A stretch of DNA of 64,000 bases from assembly GCF_001298105.1 (NCBI RefSeq), contig NZ_LGJH01000160.1, forward strand, positions 98,577 to 162,576, given 5' to 3'. The position numbers and the translations under genes were made by a program. The DNA is from Novosphingobium sp. ST904. Lineage in GTDB: Bacteria; Pseudomonadota; Alphaproteobacteria; Sphingomonadales; Sphingomonadaceae. Position 1 is the stretch's first letter. Each line of letters starts with the position of its first letter. This document shows, in pieces, positions 53,514 through 62,662 of this stretch. The notes beneath the pieces are model-generated. The model searched no databases, was not told where the DNA came from, and saw nothing but the letters and a program-made list of their open reading frames with translations.

Positions 53514-54364
53514 CTCACGAATTCATGCCGCGCCCCGAGGAAATCGTCTGGGTCGATCGCGAAGCCGGATGAAACGCAGCCGGAATGCGTCAGGCGCAGC
53601 TTGAGTTTTTCGGAGAAATGCGACCGGGCCCGCGCTTCATCGGCGATCTTCCAGACCAGCGCGTAGATGCCGTTCTGCTCCTTCGCCAGAAACGCGCCGA
53701 GCGGCCCTGCCTCCGTGTCGTCAGGCGCGATGAACGCGACCCTCGTGTCACCGACGCGCAGCAGCACGCGCCGCGCCGGCTGCGGCATCGCGGTCCGCAT
53801 GTCTTCCAGAACTTCGCCGTCGACGATTTCGGTGAAGAAATGCAGGGCCGAGGCCATGTCTCTCGTTACGCAAGCGATGTGGTCGAGGCCGGTCACCGTG
53901 CAGTGGTGCCCTGCCCCGACGCGCGGGTCCCAGTTGCCGCGATCCCACGGATCGTTCGGCATCGGCAGTTCGCAGACTTCCAGAAGCACGCCGCCGGTCG
54001 ATTCGGGACGGACGAAGAAGAACACGCCATAGTCGCTGGCGACGGTGCACCCGGCCTCGCGGAAGGCCGTGCTGGCTGCCTTGCCGTCCGCCACCTTGAT
54101 CTCGAACGAATGGAACGCCTGCCCGATCCGCGCGGCCTGCCGGGCATAGGGCTTGGTCAGGTCTTCCGGATTGCGCGGCGCCATCGGCTCCACCATGTGA
54201 TCTGTCACGTAAAGCAGCACCGCATCGCGGTCTTCGGCAGGGAAGTAGTTTTCCGCGAAGACCAGCCCGCCCAGTGCATCCTGGTAGAGCAATCGGCATG
54301 TATAGATGTCGGTGGTCGCATGGATCGTGTGAATGATCCGCGAAACGGCGATACGCCCGGTCAA
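53510..54364 (-). CDS. VOC-family (glyoxalase/dioxygenase superfamily) protein, two-module
   Basis: A 284-residue protein from the TTG at 54364, preceded by GGAGGGG. Two betaalphabetabetabeta modules are visible: RIIHTIHATTDIYTCRLLYQ opens the first and TGLDHIACVTRDMASALHFF the second. The second has a His typical of VOC metal sites; in the first module HATTD and VCELP could supply ligands. Activity is unknown; it could be an extradiol-type dioxygenase, a glyoxalase-like isomerase or a binding protein. It stands alone with a short divergent gap to the next gene. Confidence 0.75.
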   Translation of the reverse strand: MTGRIAVSRIIHTIHATTDIYTCRLLYQDALGGLVFAENYFPAEDRDAVLLYVTDHMVEPMAPRNPEDLTKPYARQAARIGQAFHSFEIKVADGKAASTAFREAGCTVASDYGVFFFVRPESTGGVLLEVCELPMPNDPWDRGNWDPRVGAGHHCTVTGLDHIACVTRDMASALHFFTEIVDGEVLEDMRTAMPQPARRVLLRVGDTRVAFIAPDDTEAGPLGAFLAKEQNGIYALVWKIADEARARSHFSEKLKLRLTHSGCVSSGFAIDPDDFLGARHEFVS

Positions 54365-54525
54365 TGGCCCCTCCTCTTCGTTTTGCGGCAGGGTGCGCGG
54401 GTGCGCCGCCCATGCCAAGCCGGGCCGCGACAATCGGGTACAATATCGTGATTGCGGCAACGCGGCCGGCGATTAGGAGTTGTCCCTCCAGACGATAGAC
54501 TTCCGCGACATGGGACACGATCAGG

Positions 54526-55092
54526 ATGACCCGACTTTCCAATTCCCGAATTCTGCTGGCCGCCGCGCTGGGCTGTGCGCTCGTGCCGGGCATCGCCCTG
54601 GCGGATACCAAAGGCGACATCGAGGCGCGCTATGAGCAACTTCGCGTCGCCATGGATTCCCGGGAGCCTGCGCAGATCAAGCCATTGCTCGCCGCCGACT
54701 TCGTCCGCACCGATCTTGGCGGCAACAAGATGTCTGCCGAACAGATGATCGAAGGGCTGACGATGGTTCCGGTGGACCCGGACCGCAAATCAGCCACTAC
54801 CGTGCAGTCGGTCACGCTCAAGGGCGATGTTGCCGAAGTCGATCAGCAGCAGGTCGCCAGCGACACCCGTGAAGGGCGCGACGGGCAAACGCATACGTTC
54901 GGGATGACTTCGATCTCCCACGATACCTGGGTGAAGAGCGAAAAGGGTTGGCTGCTCCGGACGACAGAGACCCAATCGATGACGATTTCCCGTGACGGTA
55001 CCGTCATGCGCACGATCAACAAGGGCGAGGCGATGGCCCAGGGCCGCCGCGGCAGCATGGGCCCACCGACCCCAGCCCCGGGAAGCCGCTGA
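54526..55092 (+). CDS. Secreted NTF2-like (SnoaL/DUF4440) protein
   Basis: A 188-residue protein with a signal peptide (RILLAAALGCALVPGIALA). The mature part has an NTF2-like pattern: IEARYEQLRVAMDSREPAQI, LLAADFVRTDLGGNKMSAEQ, VQSVTLKGDVAEVDQQQVAS and DTWVKSEKGWLLRTTETQSM. A Pro/Gly-rich tail follows. It is probably periplasmic; no catalytic residues can be named. A strong terminator follows. Confidence 0.78.
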   Translation: MTRLSNSRILLAAALGCALVPGIALADTKGDIEARYEQLRVAMDSREPAQIKPLLAADFVRTDLGGNKMSAEQMIEGLTMVPVDPDRKSATTVQSVTLKGDVAEVDQQQVASDTREGRDGQTHTFGMTSISHDTWVKSEKGWLLRTTETQSMTISRDGTVMRTINKGEAMAQGRRGSMGPPTPAPGSR

Positions 55093-55145
55093 TCTGCAGC
55101 CCCGCTGCCCCTCCGAAAGGACGGCAGCGGTTCTTTTCCAATGAA

Positions 55146-55181
55146 AAGGCCCCGCCCGGAATAACCGGACGGGGCTTTTTT
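55146..55181. terminator. Bidirectional terminator between the 54526 gene and clpX
   Basis: AAGGCCCCGCCCGG-AATAA-CCGGACGGGGCTTTTTT forms a strong stem with T-runs in both directions. Confidence 0.92.
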
Positions 55182-55223
55182 CATGAGGGCTGAACTTGAA
55201 GAGTTCAGGCCATCGCGACTGCC

Positions 55224-56486
55224 TCAGGCAGCCGCTTCGGTCTTGTCGCCCTTGAGCACACGAACGGGTTCCTTGCGGCCTTCGACCACGTCCTTGTCCA
55301 CAACGACTTCGGCGATGTCGCCTTCGGTCGGCAGGTCGAACATGGTGTCGAGCAGCAGCCCTTCCACGATCGAGCGCAGGCCGCGTGCGCCGGTCTTGCG
55401 ATCGATGGCCTTCTGGGCAATCGCTTCAAGCGCTTCGTCCGTGAAGGTCAGTTCGACTTCTTCGAGGTCGAACAGTTTCGCGTACTGCTTGATGAGAGCG
55501 TTGCGCGGTTCCTTCAGGATCTTGACCAGCGCCTCGATGTCGAGGTCGTTGAGGGTCGCGATGACCGGGAGACGGCCGACGAACTCGGGAATCAGGCCGA
55601 ACTTGAGCAGATCTTCCGGCTCCGCCTTCTGGAGCAGTTCGCCCACGCGGCGCTTGTCCGGATCGGCGACATGCGCGCCGAAACCGATCGAACGCTTCTG
55701 GAGGCGGTCGGCGATGATCTTTTCAAGACCCGCAAAGGCGCCGCCGCAGATGAACAGGATGTTGGTCGTGTCCACCTGCAGGAATTCCTGCTGCGGGTGC
55801 TTGCGGCCGCCCTGCGGCGGAACCGAAGCGGTGGTGCCTTCCATCAGCTTGAGCAGTGCCTGCTGCACGCCTTCGCCCGAAACGTCGCGCGTGATCGACG
55901 GATTCTCGGCCTTGCGGCTGATCTTGTCGATTTCGTCGATGTAGACGATGCCGTGCTGCGCCTTCTCGACGTTGTAGTCGGAAGCCTGGAGCAGCTTGAG
56001 GATGATGTTCTCCACGTCCTCGCCCACGTAACCGGCTTCGGTCAGCGTGGTGGCGTCGGCCATGGTGAAGGGCACGTCGAACGTCTTGGCGAGCGTCTGC
56101 GCGAGCAGCGTCTTGCCCGAACCGGTCGGCCCGACGAGCAGGATGTTCGACTTGGAAAGTTCCACGTCGCCCTGCTTGCCGCTGTGCTTCAGCCGCTTGT
56201 AGTGGTTGTGCACCGCTACCGACAGAACGCGCTTGGCACGTTCCTGCCCGATCACGTAGTCGTTCAGCGTCTCGCAGATTTCGCGGGGAGACGGCACGCC
56301 GCCGTCCTTCTTGCCCGCGATCCCGGCCTTGGTCTCTTCGCGAATGATGTCGTTGCAAAGCTCGACGCATTCGTCGCAGATGAAGACCGTGGGTCCCGCG
56401 ATCAGCTTGCGCACTTCGTGCTGCGACTTGCCGCAGAAGCTGCAGTAGAGGGTGCTTTTCGCGTCAGATCCGCTCAATTTCGTCAT
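55224..56486 (-). CDS. clpX: ATP-dependent Clp protease ATPase subunit ClpX
   Basis: A 420-residue protein. The N-terminal C4 zinc finger has Cys15, Cys18, Cys37 and Cys40 (YCSFCGKSQHEVRK... FICDEC). The AAA+ core has Walker A LVGPTGSGKTLLAQ, Walker B IVYIDEIDKI, pore loop AGYVGEDVE and sensor 2 GARGLRSIVE. The ClpP-binding IGF loop is present as RSIGFGAHV. It unfolds tagged proteins, including CtrA in alphaproteobacteria via adaptors, and feeds ClpP. It lies downstream of clpP on the same strand. Confidence 0.98.
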   Translation of the reverse strand: MTKLSGSDAKSTLYCSFCGKSQHEVRKLIAGPTVFICDECVELCNDIIREETKAGIAGKKDGGVPSPREICETLNDYVIGQERAKRVLSVAVHNHYKRLKHSGKQGDVELSKSNILLVGPTGSGKTLLAQTLAKTFDVPFTMADATTLTEAGYVGEDVENIILKLLQASDYNVEKAQHGIVYIDEIDKISRKAENPSITRDVSGEGVQQALLKLMEGTTASVPPQGGRKHPQQEFLQVDTTNILFICGGAFAGLEKIIADRLQKRSIGFGAHVADPDKRRVGELLQKAEPEDLLKFGLIPEFVGRLPVIATLNDLDIEALVKILKEPRNALIKQYAKLFDLEEVELTFTDEALEAIAQKAIDRKTGARGLRSIVEGLLLDTMFDLPTEGDIAEVVVDKDVVEGRKEPVRVLKGDKTEAAA

Positions 56487-56593
56487 TTTCCGTCTTTAGG
56501 CCCGTTCGAGGCGACTCGTCCAGTCTACCCTGCTCCGGACCGGTTTTGCAATCCTAGGCCGATTCCCTTGCCCCCGTAATCCTTCAAGAGGAC

Positions 56594-56625
56594 TGAAGGG
56601 CGGGGTTCGAAGACCCCACCCTTCC
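56594..56625 (-). terminator. Hairpin between clpP and clpX
   Basis: GAAGGGCGGGGTT-CGA-AGACCCCACCCTTC forms an imperfect GC stem 9 bp beyond the clpP stop without a good T-run. It may attenuate rather than fully stop transcription towards clpX. Confidence 0.5.
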
Positions 56626-56633
56626 GGTCATGC

Positions 56634-57302
56634 TCAGGCGTCGGCCGGCTTGTCGCCATCAGGGCGCGTTTCGAAGACCTTGTCGACGAGGCCGAACGCC
56701 AGCGCTTCCTCGGCTTCGAGGAAGGTGTCGCGGTCCATCGCCTTCTCGATCTCGTCGAGCGACTTGCCGGTGTACTTCACGTAGAGATCGTTCAGGCGCT
56801 TGCGCATCCGCAGGATTTCGCGCGCCTGGATCTCGATATCCGAAGCCATGCCCTGCGCGCCGCCCGAGGGCTGGTGCACCATGATGCGGGCATTCGGCAG
56901 CGCGATACGCATGCCGGGCTCGCCGGCGGCCAGCAGGAAGCTGCCCATCGAGGCGGCCTGGCCGATGCACACGGTCGACACGCGCGGCTTGATGTACTGC
57001 ATCGTGTCGTGAATCGCCATGCCCGCCGTAACGACGCCGCCCGGCGAGTTGATGTACATCGAGATGTCCTTCGAGGGATTTTCCGACTCGAGGAACAGGA
57101 GCTGCGCGACGATCAGCGACGCCATGTGGTCTTCGACCTGGCCGGTGATGAAGACGATGCGTTCGCGCAGGAGGCGCGAGTAGATGTCGAAGCTGCGCTC
57201 ACCGCGGCTGGTCTGCTCGACGACCATCGGCACCAGCGCGCCGGTCACGGGATCGGTAGTGAACTTTCCTTGGGCGCCCGTGGCGCCAAACAGGTCGAGC
57301 AT
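56634..57302 (-). CDS. clpP: ATP-dependent Clp protease proteolytic subunit ClpP
   Basis: A 222-residue serine peptidase. Catalytic Ser118 lies in CIGQAASMGSFLLAAG, His143 in RIMVHQPSGGAQG and Asp192 in the MDRDTFLEAEEA segment. It forms a tetradecamer that degrades substrates delivered by ClpX and ClpA. The order tig - clpP - clpX on the minus strand, each with its own spacing, is the common alphaproteobacterial cluster. Confidence 0.98.
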   Translation of the reverse strand: MLDLFGATGAQGKFTTDPVTGALVPMVVEQTSRGERSFDIYSRLLRERIVFITGQVEDHMASLIVAQLLFLESENPSKDISMYINSPGGVVTAGMAIHDTMQYIKPRVSTVCIGQAASMGSFLLAAGEPGMRIALPNARIMVHQPSGGAQGMASDIEIQAREILRMRKRLNDLYVKYTGKSLDEIEKAMDRDTFLEAEEALAFGLVDKVFETRPDGDKPADA

Positions 57303-57451
57303 GGGAGTCCTCTTCTGGTTTGGACCGCCTATGTCGCGTGCCCATCGCCGATGTTCAAGGGCTTTAACGATCTAACGCGGATGGATGTGGGATAACGTCC
57401 TCACGCGGCAGGCAGGCGGGCGGGATGGGAAGGCATCGGCCATACGAAAAA

Positions 57452-57482
57452 CGGCCCGGCGCATCTCCTGCGCGGGCGCTTC
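57452..57482 (-). terminator. Intrinsic terminator of tig
   Basis: On the minus strand GCCCGCGCA-GGAGA-TGCGCCGGGC is followed by CGTTTTTC, 23 bp after the trigger factor stop. Confidence 0.8.
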
Positions 57483-57504
57483 ACGAAATCAAGCCGAAAG
57501 GAGA

Positions 57505-59061
57505 TCAATCCTCCTTGGCGGCAGCCTTCTTCTTGGCCGGAGCCTTCTTGGCCGGCTTTGCCTCGGCATCGGCTTCGGCAGCCTCATCCTTCTTGGCAGC
57601 GGCCTTCTTGGCGGGAGCCTTCTTCGGCTTTTCCTCGGCAGCAGGAGCTTCCTCGGCGGCTTCTTCCTTCTTGGCAGCAGCCTTCTTCGCCGGAGCCTTC
57701 TTGGCCGGCTTCTTGGCTTCGACCGTCTTTTCGCCGTCGGTGTCGGCCTCGATGGCGGCCTGGAGCTCGTCGCGGGTCACTTCACGCTCGGTGACTTCGG
57801 CCTTTTCGATCAGGAAATCGACGACCTTGTCTTCGTAAAGCGGCGCGCGCAGCTGGGCGGCCATCATCGGGTCCTGCTGGACATATTCGAAGAAGCGCTG
57901 ACGATCTTCCGGGCGATACTGCTGGGCAGCCTGGCCGACGAGCATCTGCATTTCCTGCGCGGTCACTTCAACCCCGTTGGACTGGCCGATTTCCGACAGG
58001 AGCAGGCCAAGACGCACGCGGCGCTCGGCGATCTTGCGGTAGTCGTCCTTCTCGGCCTCGATCTCGGCGAGAGCGGCTTCCGGGTCTTCCTCGTGGCTGG
58101 CTTCGTGCGTGAGCTGCTGCCAGATCTGCGCGAATTCGGCTTCGACCATGGTCGGCGGCACGTCGAAGTCGTGGCCGGCGGCAAGCTGGTCGAGAAGCTG
58201 GCGCTTCATCGCGGTGCGGGTCAGGCCGGCAGTTTCCTGCTCGAGCTGGCCCTTGAGCAGGCCCTGGAGCTGCTCAAGGCTCTCAAGACCCAGTTCCTTG
58301 GCGAAATCGTCGTCGATCTTGCTTTCGGCAGGAGCCTTCACTTCGTGCGCCACGATGTCGAAGGTGGTTTCCTTGCCGGCAAGGTTCGGAGCCTGGTAGT
58401 CCTCGGGGAAGGTCACGGTGATGACGCGCTCTTCGCCGGCCTTGATGCCTGCGAGCTGCTCTTCGAAGCCGGGGATGAAACGACCGGCGCCGATGACCAG
58501 CGGAGCCTTCTCGGCCTTGCCGCCTTCGAACTCGACGCCGTCGAGCTTGCCGGTGAAGTCGATGATGACCTGATCGCCGTCTTCAGCCGCGCCGTCCTTG
58601 GTTTCGAAACGCTGCTGCTGCGAGGCAATGCGCTCGACCGCTTCGGTCACGGCGTCTTCAGCGACGGGCACGACCAGCTTCTCGAGCTTGAGGCCGTCAA
58701 GCGAGGGGGCTGCGATCGTGGGGAGGATTTCGAGGCTGACGGTCAGCTCGGCGTCCTTGCCCTGCTCGTAACCCTCGCCGAGGGCGACGTCGGGGTTCAT
58801 CGCGGGGCGCAGGGCGTGATCGGCGACCAGCTTGTCCATGGCTTCGCGGATAGCCGCGTTCAGCGCGTCCTGGTGGATCGCTTCGCCGTGCATCTTCTTG
58901 ACGAGATTGGCGGGGACCTTGCCGGCGCGGAAGCCGGGCATCTTCACCTGCGGGGCGATCTTCTTGATTTCGCCTTCGACACGGGCCGTGATGGTCGTGG
59001 CGGGAATGGTCACCGTGTAGGCGCGCTTCAGGCCTTCGTTGGTGGTTTCGACGATCTGCAT
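57505..59061 (-). CDS. tig: Trigger factor (ribosome-bound chaperone)
   Basis: A 518-residue protein from the ATG at 59061 (MQIVETTNEGLKRAYTVTIP). The ribosome-binding signature is VKMPGFRAGKVPANLVKKMH (GFRxGxxP). The PPIase domain lies around residues 160-245 (GDQVIIDFTGKLDGVEFEGG), and the C-terminal arms include TMVEAEFAQIWQQL. The last 75 residues are an Ala/Lys-rich tail (PAKKAPAKKAAAKKEEAAEE type), about 70 residues more than usual for the family. It binds nascent chains at the ribosome exit and isomerises prolines. Confidence 0.97.
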   Translation of the reverse strand: MQIVETTNEGLKRAYTVTIPATTITARVEGEIKKIAPQVKMPGFRAGKVPANLVKKMHGEAIHQDALNAAIREAMDKLVADHALRPAMNPDVALGEGYEQGKDAELTVSLEILPTIAAPSLDGLKLEKLVVPVAEDAVTEAVERIASQQQRFETKDGAAEDGDQVIIDFTGKLDGVEFEGGKAEKAPLVIGAGRFIPGFEEQLAGIKAGEERVITVTFPEDYQAPNLAGKETTFDIVAHEVKAPAESKIDDDFAKELGLESLEQLQGLLKGQLEQETAGLTRTAMKRQLLDQLAAGHDFDVPPTMVEAEFAQIWQQLTHEASHEEDPEAALAEIEAEKDDYRKIAERRVRLGLLLSEIGQSNGVEVTAQEMQMLVGQAAQQYRPEDRQRFFEYVQQDPMMAAQLRAPLYEDKVVDFLIEKAEVTEREVTRDELQAAIEADTDGEKTVEAKKPAKKAPAKKAAAKKEEAAEEAPAAEEKPKKAPAKKAAAKKDEAAEADAEAKPAKKAPAKKKAAAKED

Positions 59062-59137
59062 TTCAAATGCCTTCCTGTGCAATTCAACGGGCCTTACGGG
59101 CCAATTCTCGCGACTTATCTCCCCAAGGGCGGCGTAA

Positions 59138-59221
59138 TGGTGCGGGCGAAGGGACTCGAACCCCCACATCTTTCGATACTGGTACCTAAAACCAGCGCGT
59201 CTACCATTCCGCCACGCCCGC
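59138..59221 (-). tRNA. tRNA-Leu (UAG anticodon), CCA encoded
   Basis: On the minus strand the 84-nt sequence begins GCGGGCGTGGCGGAATGGTA. It has a long variable arm and a T arm with GGGGGTTCGAGTCCC. The acceptor stem GCGGGCG pairs with CGCCCGC, followed by encoded ACCA. The anticodon stem CTGGT/ACCAG encloses TTTAGGT, giving anticodon TAG, which reads CUA. Confidence 0.95.
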
Positions 59222-59423
59222 AAAGATCAAGCCTGAAACTCAAGGGACGTGCCCTTATAAGGACACGCGGAAAAGGGCAAGCGCCGCGAGTCGCGCTATG
59301 TGCAAGTCCGTTGCGGCGTTCCCGCTGCGGGATGGATTGCCGCCACCCCGTCTTCCGCCGTCTTGCCCCTGCCCTGCACGCTGCCCACCTTGGATGGAAC
59401 AGTGCAGAAATGAGAGGTAATCG

Positions 59424-59585
59424 ATGGCCACGCAACCAGCCGACAATCCCGGTGACACCCCGCCGGAAACGCCTGTGCCCCCGGCCGACCCCGGCGAGCC
59501 GGACGCACCCACCGAGATCCCCGAAACCGGTCCGGATTTCGACCGGCCCGAAACCGGGCCGATCGAAATGCCTCCTCCGGACTGA
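59424..59585 (+). CDS. Small proline-rich acidic protein
   Basis: A 53-residue protein from the ATG at 59424, preceded by GAGAGG. The sequence is rich in Pro, Asp and Glu (MATQPADNPGDTPPETPVPP, then ETGPIEMPPPD) and is predicted to be disordered. It ends 4 bp before the convergent sppA stop. I recall short Pro-rich proteins of this type in sphingomonads, but their function is unknown. Codon use is like that of neighbours, and the ribosome site supports translation. Confidence 0.6.
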   Translation: MATQPADNPGDTPPETPVPPADPGEPDAPTEIPETGPDFDRPETGPIEMPPPD

Positions 59586-59588
59586 ACC

Positions 59589-61480
59589 TCAGTCGCGCCC
59601 GGCAAGGCGCGAGAACGTCTCCAGAAGGGAGATAGCTTTCGCGCCCCGCGGCTGTGCCGAGCCCGTCACCACCGGGCATTCCAGGCAATAGGCCTGCGCG
59701 CCCCGGGTAGAGAGCATCGCGGTCAGTTGCTGCATGGCCCGGTCCGCCTGCTGGTCCCGGCGCAGGGAAACCAGGCTGGCGAAATCGTAGGCGCCCATTC
59801 CGCCCAGCCGCGCCTGCTGCGGCTTCGAGGTCAGGCCATTGACGAAGCGGGTGATCGAATCCTCCTCGCCCTTGAGGTAGACGGCCTGGAACTTGCCGTT
59901 GCCGACACCGCCAAGGCGCGCTGCCTCTGCAAGGGCCGCATCGAGATTGCCGATCTTGTCGACCAGACCGATGCGGCGCGCCTCCTCGCCCGGCCAGACC
60001 CGCCCCTGCGCGATCGCGTCAAGTTTTTCCGGCGTCGTCTTGCGGGCGGCGGCGGAAAGGCCGACGAACTTGCGATAAGTGCTCTCGATCGAGGCCTGCA
60101 ACATCCCTTCGACCTCGGGCGTGAAGCCCGCGAAAACATCAGGCTGGCCGGAAAGCGGCGTGGTCGTCACCCCGTCGCTCGTCACGCCGTAGTCCGCCAG
60201 CGTCTTCTCGAAGCTGGTCACGACCGCGAAGACGCCAATGGAGCCCGTGATCGTTTCGGGCTGCGCGAAAATCTGCTGGCCGGGCGTCGCGACCCAGTAG
60301 CCGCCGCTGGCCGCCATGTTGCCCATCGATACGACGATCGGGATCTTGCGCGCCTTGTAGCGCTCGATCGCGCGGCGAATCCGCTCAGCCGCCATGGCCG
60401 AGCCGCCCGGCGAATCGACCCTGACAACGAGCGCCTTGAAGCCCTCGTCGATATTGTCGTCCAGCAGGTCGGCGATACGGTCACCCCCGGCCTGTCCCGG
60501 TCCGGCATCGCCATCGACGATCTCGCCCGCGATGGTAACGACACCGATTTTGGCGCCCTCTCCCTTCTCGGGATTCGCGGCGAGCCACGGCTGAAGGCGG
60601 GTTGCCTTGTAAGGCAAGTCGCCGTTTTCGTCCTTGCCCGCGATTTCGGCGACGCGGTTCTCGAACTCGGTACGGTCGCCGATACGGTCGACCAGACCCG
60701 AAGCCTTGGCGCCCTGTGCGAAATCGCCGCCCGAGCCTTGGCCCAGGCGATCGGATCGCCGGTCATCTGGTCAAGCCGGGCCTGCGGGCGGGCGCGCGCG
60801 ATGTCGGCCTTGTAGCCGCTCCACAGCGCACCGTAGATATCCTGATAGGCCTCACGCGCGGCGGGCGACATGTCGCTGCGGATATAGGGCTCGACGAAGC
60901 TCTTGTAGGTGCCGGCGCGGTAGACATGGGCGTTGACCTTGAAGCGGTCGATCAGGCCCTTGAAGTAGAGGTGGTTCCCACCCGGCCCGGCGACGAAGGC
61001 ACCGCCCATCGGATCGACCCAGACCTCGCTGGCATGGGCCGCCAGCTGGACGCCGTCATCGGCATAGGCATTGGCGAATGCGAGCACCGGCTTGCCGGCC
61101 TTTCGCACCGCGTCGAGCGACTTTCCGATCTCCTCGATGTGCACCATGCCGCCCCCGAGGAAGCGCGACAGATCGAGCACGACCACCTTGATCCGCGAAT
61201 CCGTTGCCGCCAGCGCCAACGCCCGTTCGATATCGCGCGCCTGATACTCTCCGGCAGGTGCCTCGGTGCTCATCAGCAGCTTGAGCGAATCGATGTTGCT
61301 CTTCTCCTCGACGATGTTCCCGTCGAGTTCGAGGAGCAGCGCGCCGTTCTCGATCTTGCCCGCCGAAGGCCGTGCGGTGAGCGCGGCATAGAGCAGCGCG
61401 AAGAACAACAGCAGGAAAATCAACGCCAGGGCATCCTTCACGCCCACCAGCAGTTTCCAGATCTTGCGCGCGAACGTCAT
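59589..61480 (-). pseudogene. sppA: Signal peptide peptidase SppA (67K type), frameshifted as sequenced
   Basis: It starts at ATG 61480 with a membrane anchor (ALALIFLLLFFALLYAALTA) and has two SppA halves. The general base Lys lies in VYRAGTYKSFVEPY in the first half. The nucleophile Ser lies in VVSMGNMAASGGYWVATPGQ in the second, after VDSPGGSAMAAE. The frame changes near 60720: WAKARAAISHRAPR should read WAKARAAI(S)AQGAKASGLV after adding one G. The restored protein is about 630 residues. It cleaves remnant signal peptides in the inner membrane, facing the periplasm. Confidence 0.9.
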
Positions 61481-61681
61481 GAATTCACCAGCCTTTCGAT
61501 CCCCATGCCATAACGCCCGAACGGCGGCGCGGCCAGAGCAAGCGAAAGGGAAGGAACCGATACCGCCCAAGTTCCCGTCCGTGCGAAACCCGCAAGCAAA
61601 GCCCTTGCACCCAAGAGATAGGCCGCCGACCCAAAATACACCTTGAGCCCACCCCCACCCGAGCCTAAGGCCTTGTCTTCG

Positions 61682-62662
61682 ATGACAGCACCAGAATTCA
61701 TTTACCCGGAAGGCTCCGCAGCCTTCCCGCATCGCAGCCTCGTGGGCATCGGCGGGCTCGCCCCGCATGAGATCATGTTCCTGCTGGACGAGGCCCAGCA
61801 ATGGGTCGATCTCAATCGGGGCACGCAGAAGCGCCGTGACCTGCTTTCCGGCCTGACGATCATCAACGCCTTCTTCGAAAACTCGACGCGTACGCTGCTG
61901 AGCTTCGAGATCGCCGGAAAGCGCCTGGGCGCCGATGTCGTAAACATGGCGGTCGCCACGTCCAGCGTGAAGAAGGGCGAAACCCTGATCGACACGGCGA
62001 TGACCCTCAACTCCATGCGCGCCGATGCCATCGTCATCCGCCACGCCAGCTCGGGCGCGGTGCATCTCATCTCGGATCTCATGGATTGCCCCGTGCTCAA
62101 CGCTGGAGACGGCCAGCACGAGCATCCCACCCAGGCCCTGCTCGACGCGCTGACGATCCGCCAGGCCAAGCGCGCCTTCAACGGCCTGCGCGTAACGATC
62201 TGCGGCGACATCCTGCACAGCCGCGTTGCCCGTTCCAACATCCTCTCGCTCAATTCACTGGGTGCCGAGGTGCGCGTCTGCGCGCCGCCCGCCCTGCTGC
62301 CCGCCGATATCGAGCGAATGAACGTCAAGGTCTTCCACGATTTCGACGCGGCGCTGAAAGGTGCCGACGTGGTGATGATGCTGCGCCTCCAGCTCGAACG
62401 CATGGAAGGCCAGTTCATCCCCTCGCCCCGCGAATATCGCCACCTCTACGGCCTCTCGCTCGATCGTCTTGCCAAAGCGGAAGGCAATGCCCTCGTCATG
62501 CACCCCGGCCCGATGAACCGCGGCATCGAGATCGACAGCAATGTCGCCGACCTCGTCGGCCGCTCGCAGATCACCACCCAGGTGGAAATGGGCGTCGCCA
62601 TGCGCATGGCCTGCCTGGAAGTTCTGACCAGACGGGCACGCGGTGTGGAGGGCTGGGCATGA
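61682..62662 (+). CDS. pyrB: Aspartate carbamoyltransferase catalytic chain
   Basis: A 326-residue protein from the ATG at 61682 (MTAPEFIYPEGSAAFPHRSL). The carbamoyl-phosphate motif is FFENSTRTLLSFE (STRT) and the second site is HEHPTQALLDAL. VMHPGPMNRGIEID closes the aspartate site. It makes carbamoyl aspartate in pyrimidine synthesis. The stop overlaps the ATG of the dihydroorotase homologue (ATGA), as in pyrBC' operons of Pseudomonas, where the two proteins form one complex. Confidence 0.97.
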   Translation: MTAPEFIYPEGSAAFPHRSLVGIGGLAPHEIMFLLDEAQQWVDLNRGTQKRRDLLSGLTIINAFFENSTRTLLSFEIAGKRLGADVVNMAVATSSVKKGETLIDTAMTLNSMRADAIVIRHASSGAVHLISDLMDCPVLNAGDGQHEHPTQALLDALTIRQAKRAFNGLRVTICGDILHSRVARSNILSLNSLGAEVRVCAPPALLPADIERMNVKVFHDFDAALKGADVVMMLRLQLERMEGQFIPSPREYRHLYGLSLDRLAKAEGNALVMHPGPMNRGIEIDSNVADLVGRSQITTQVEMGVAMRMACLEVLTRRARGVEGWA

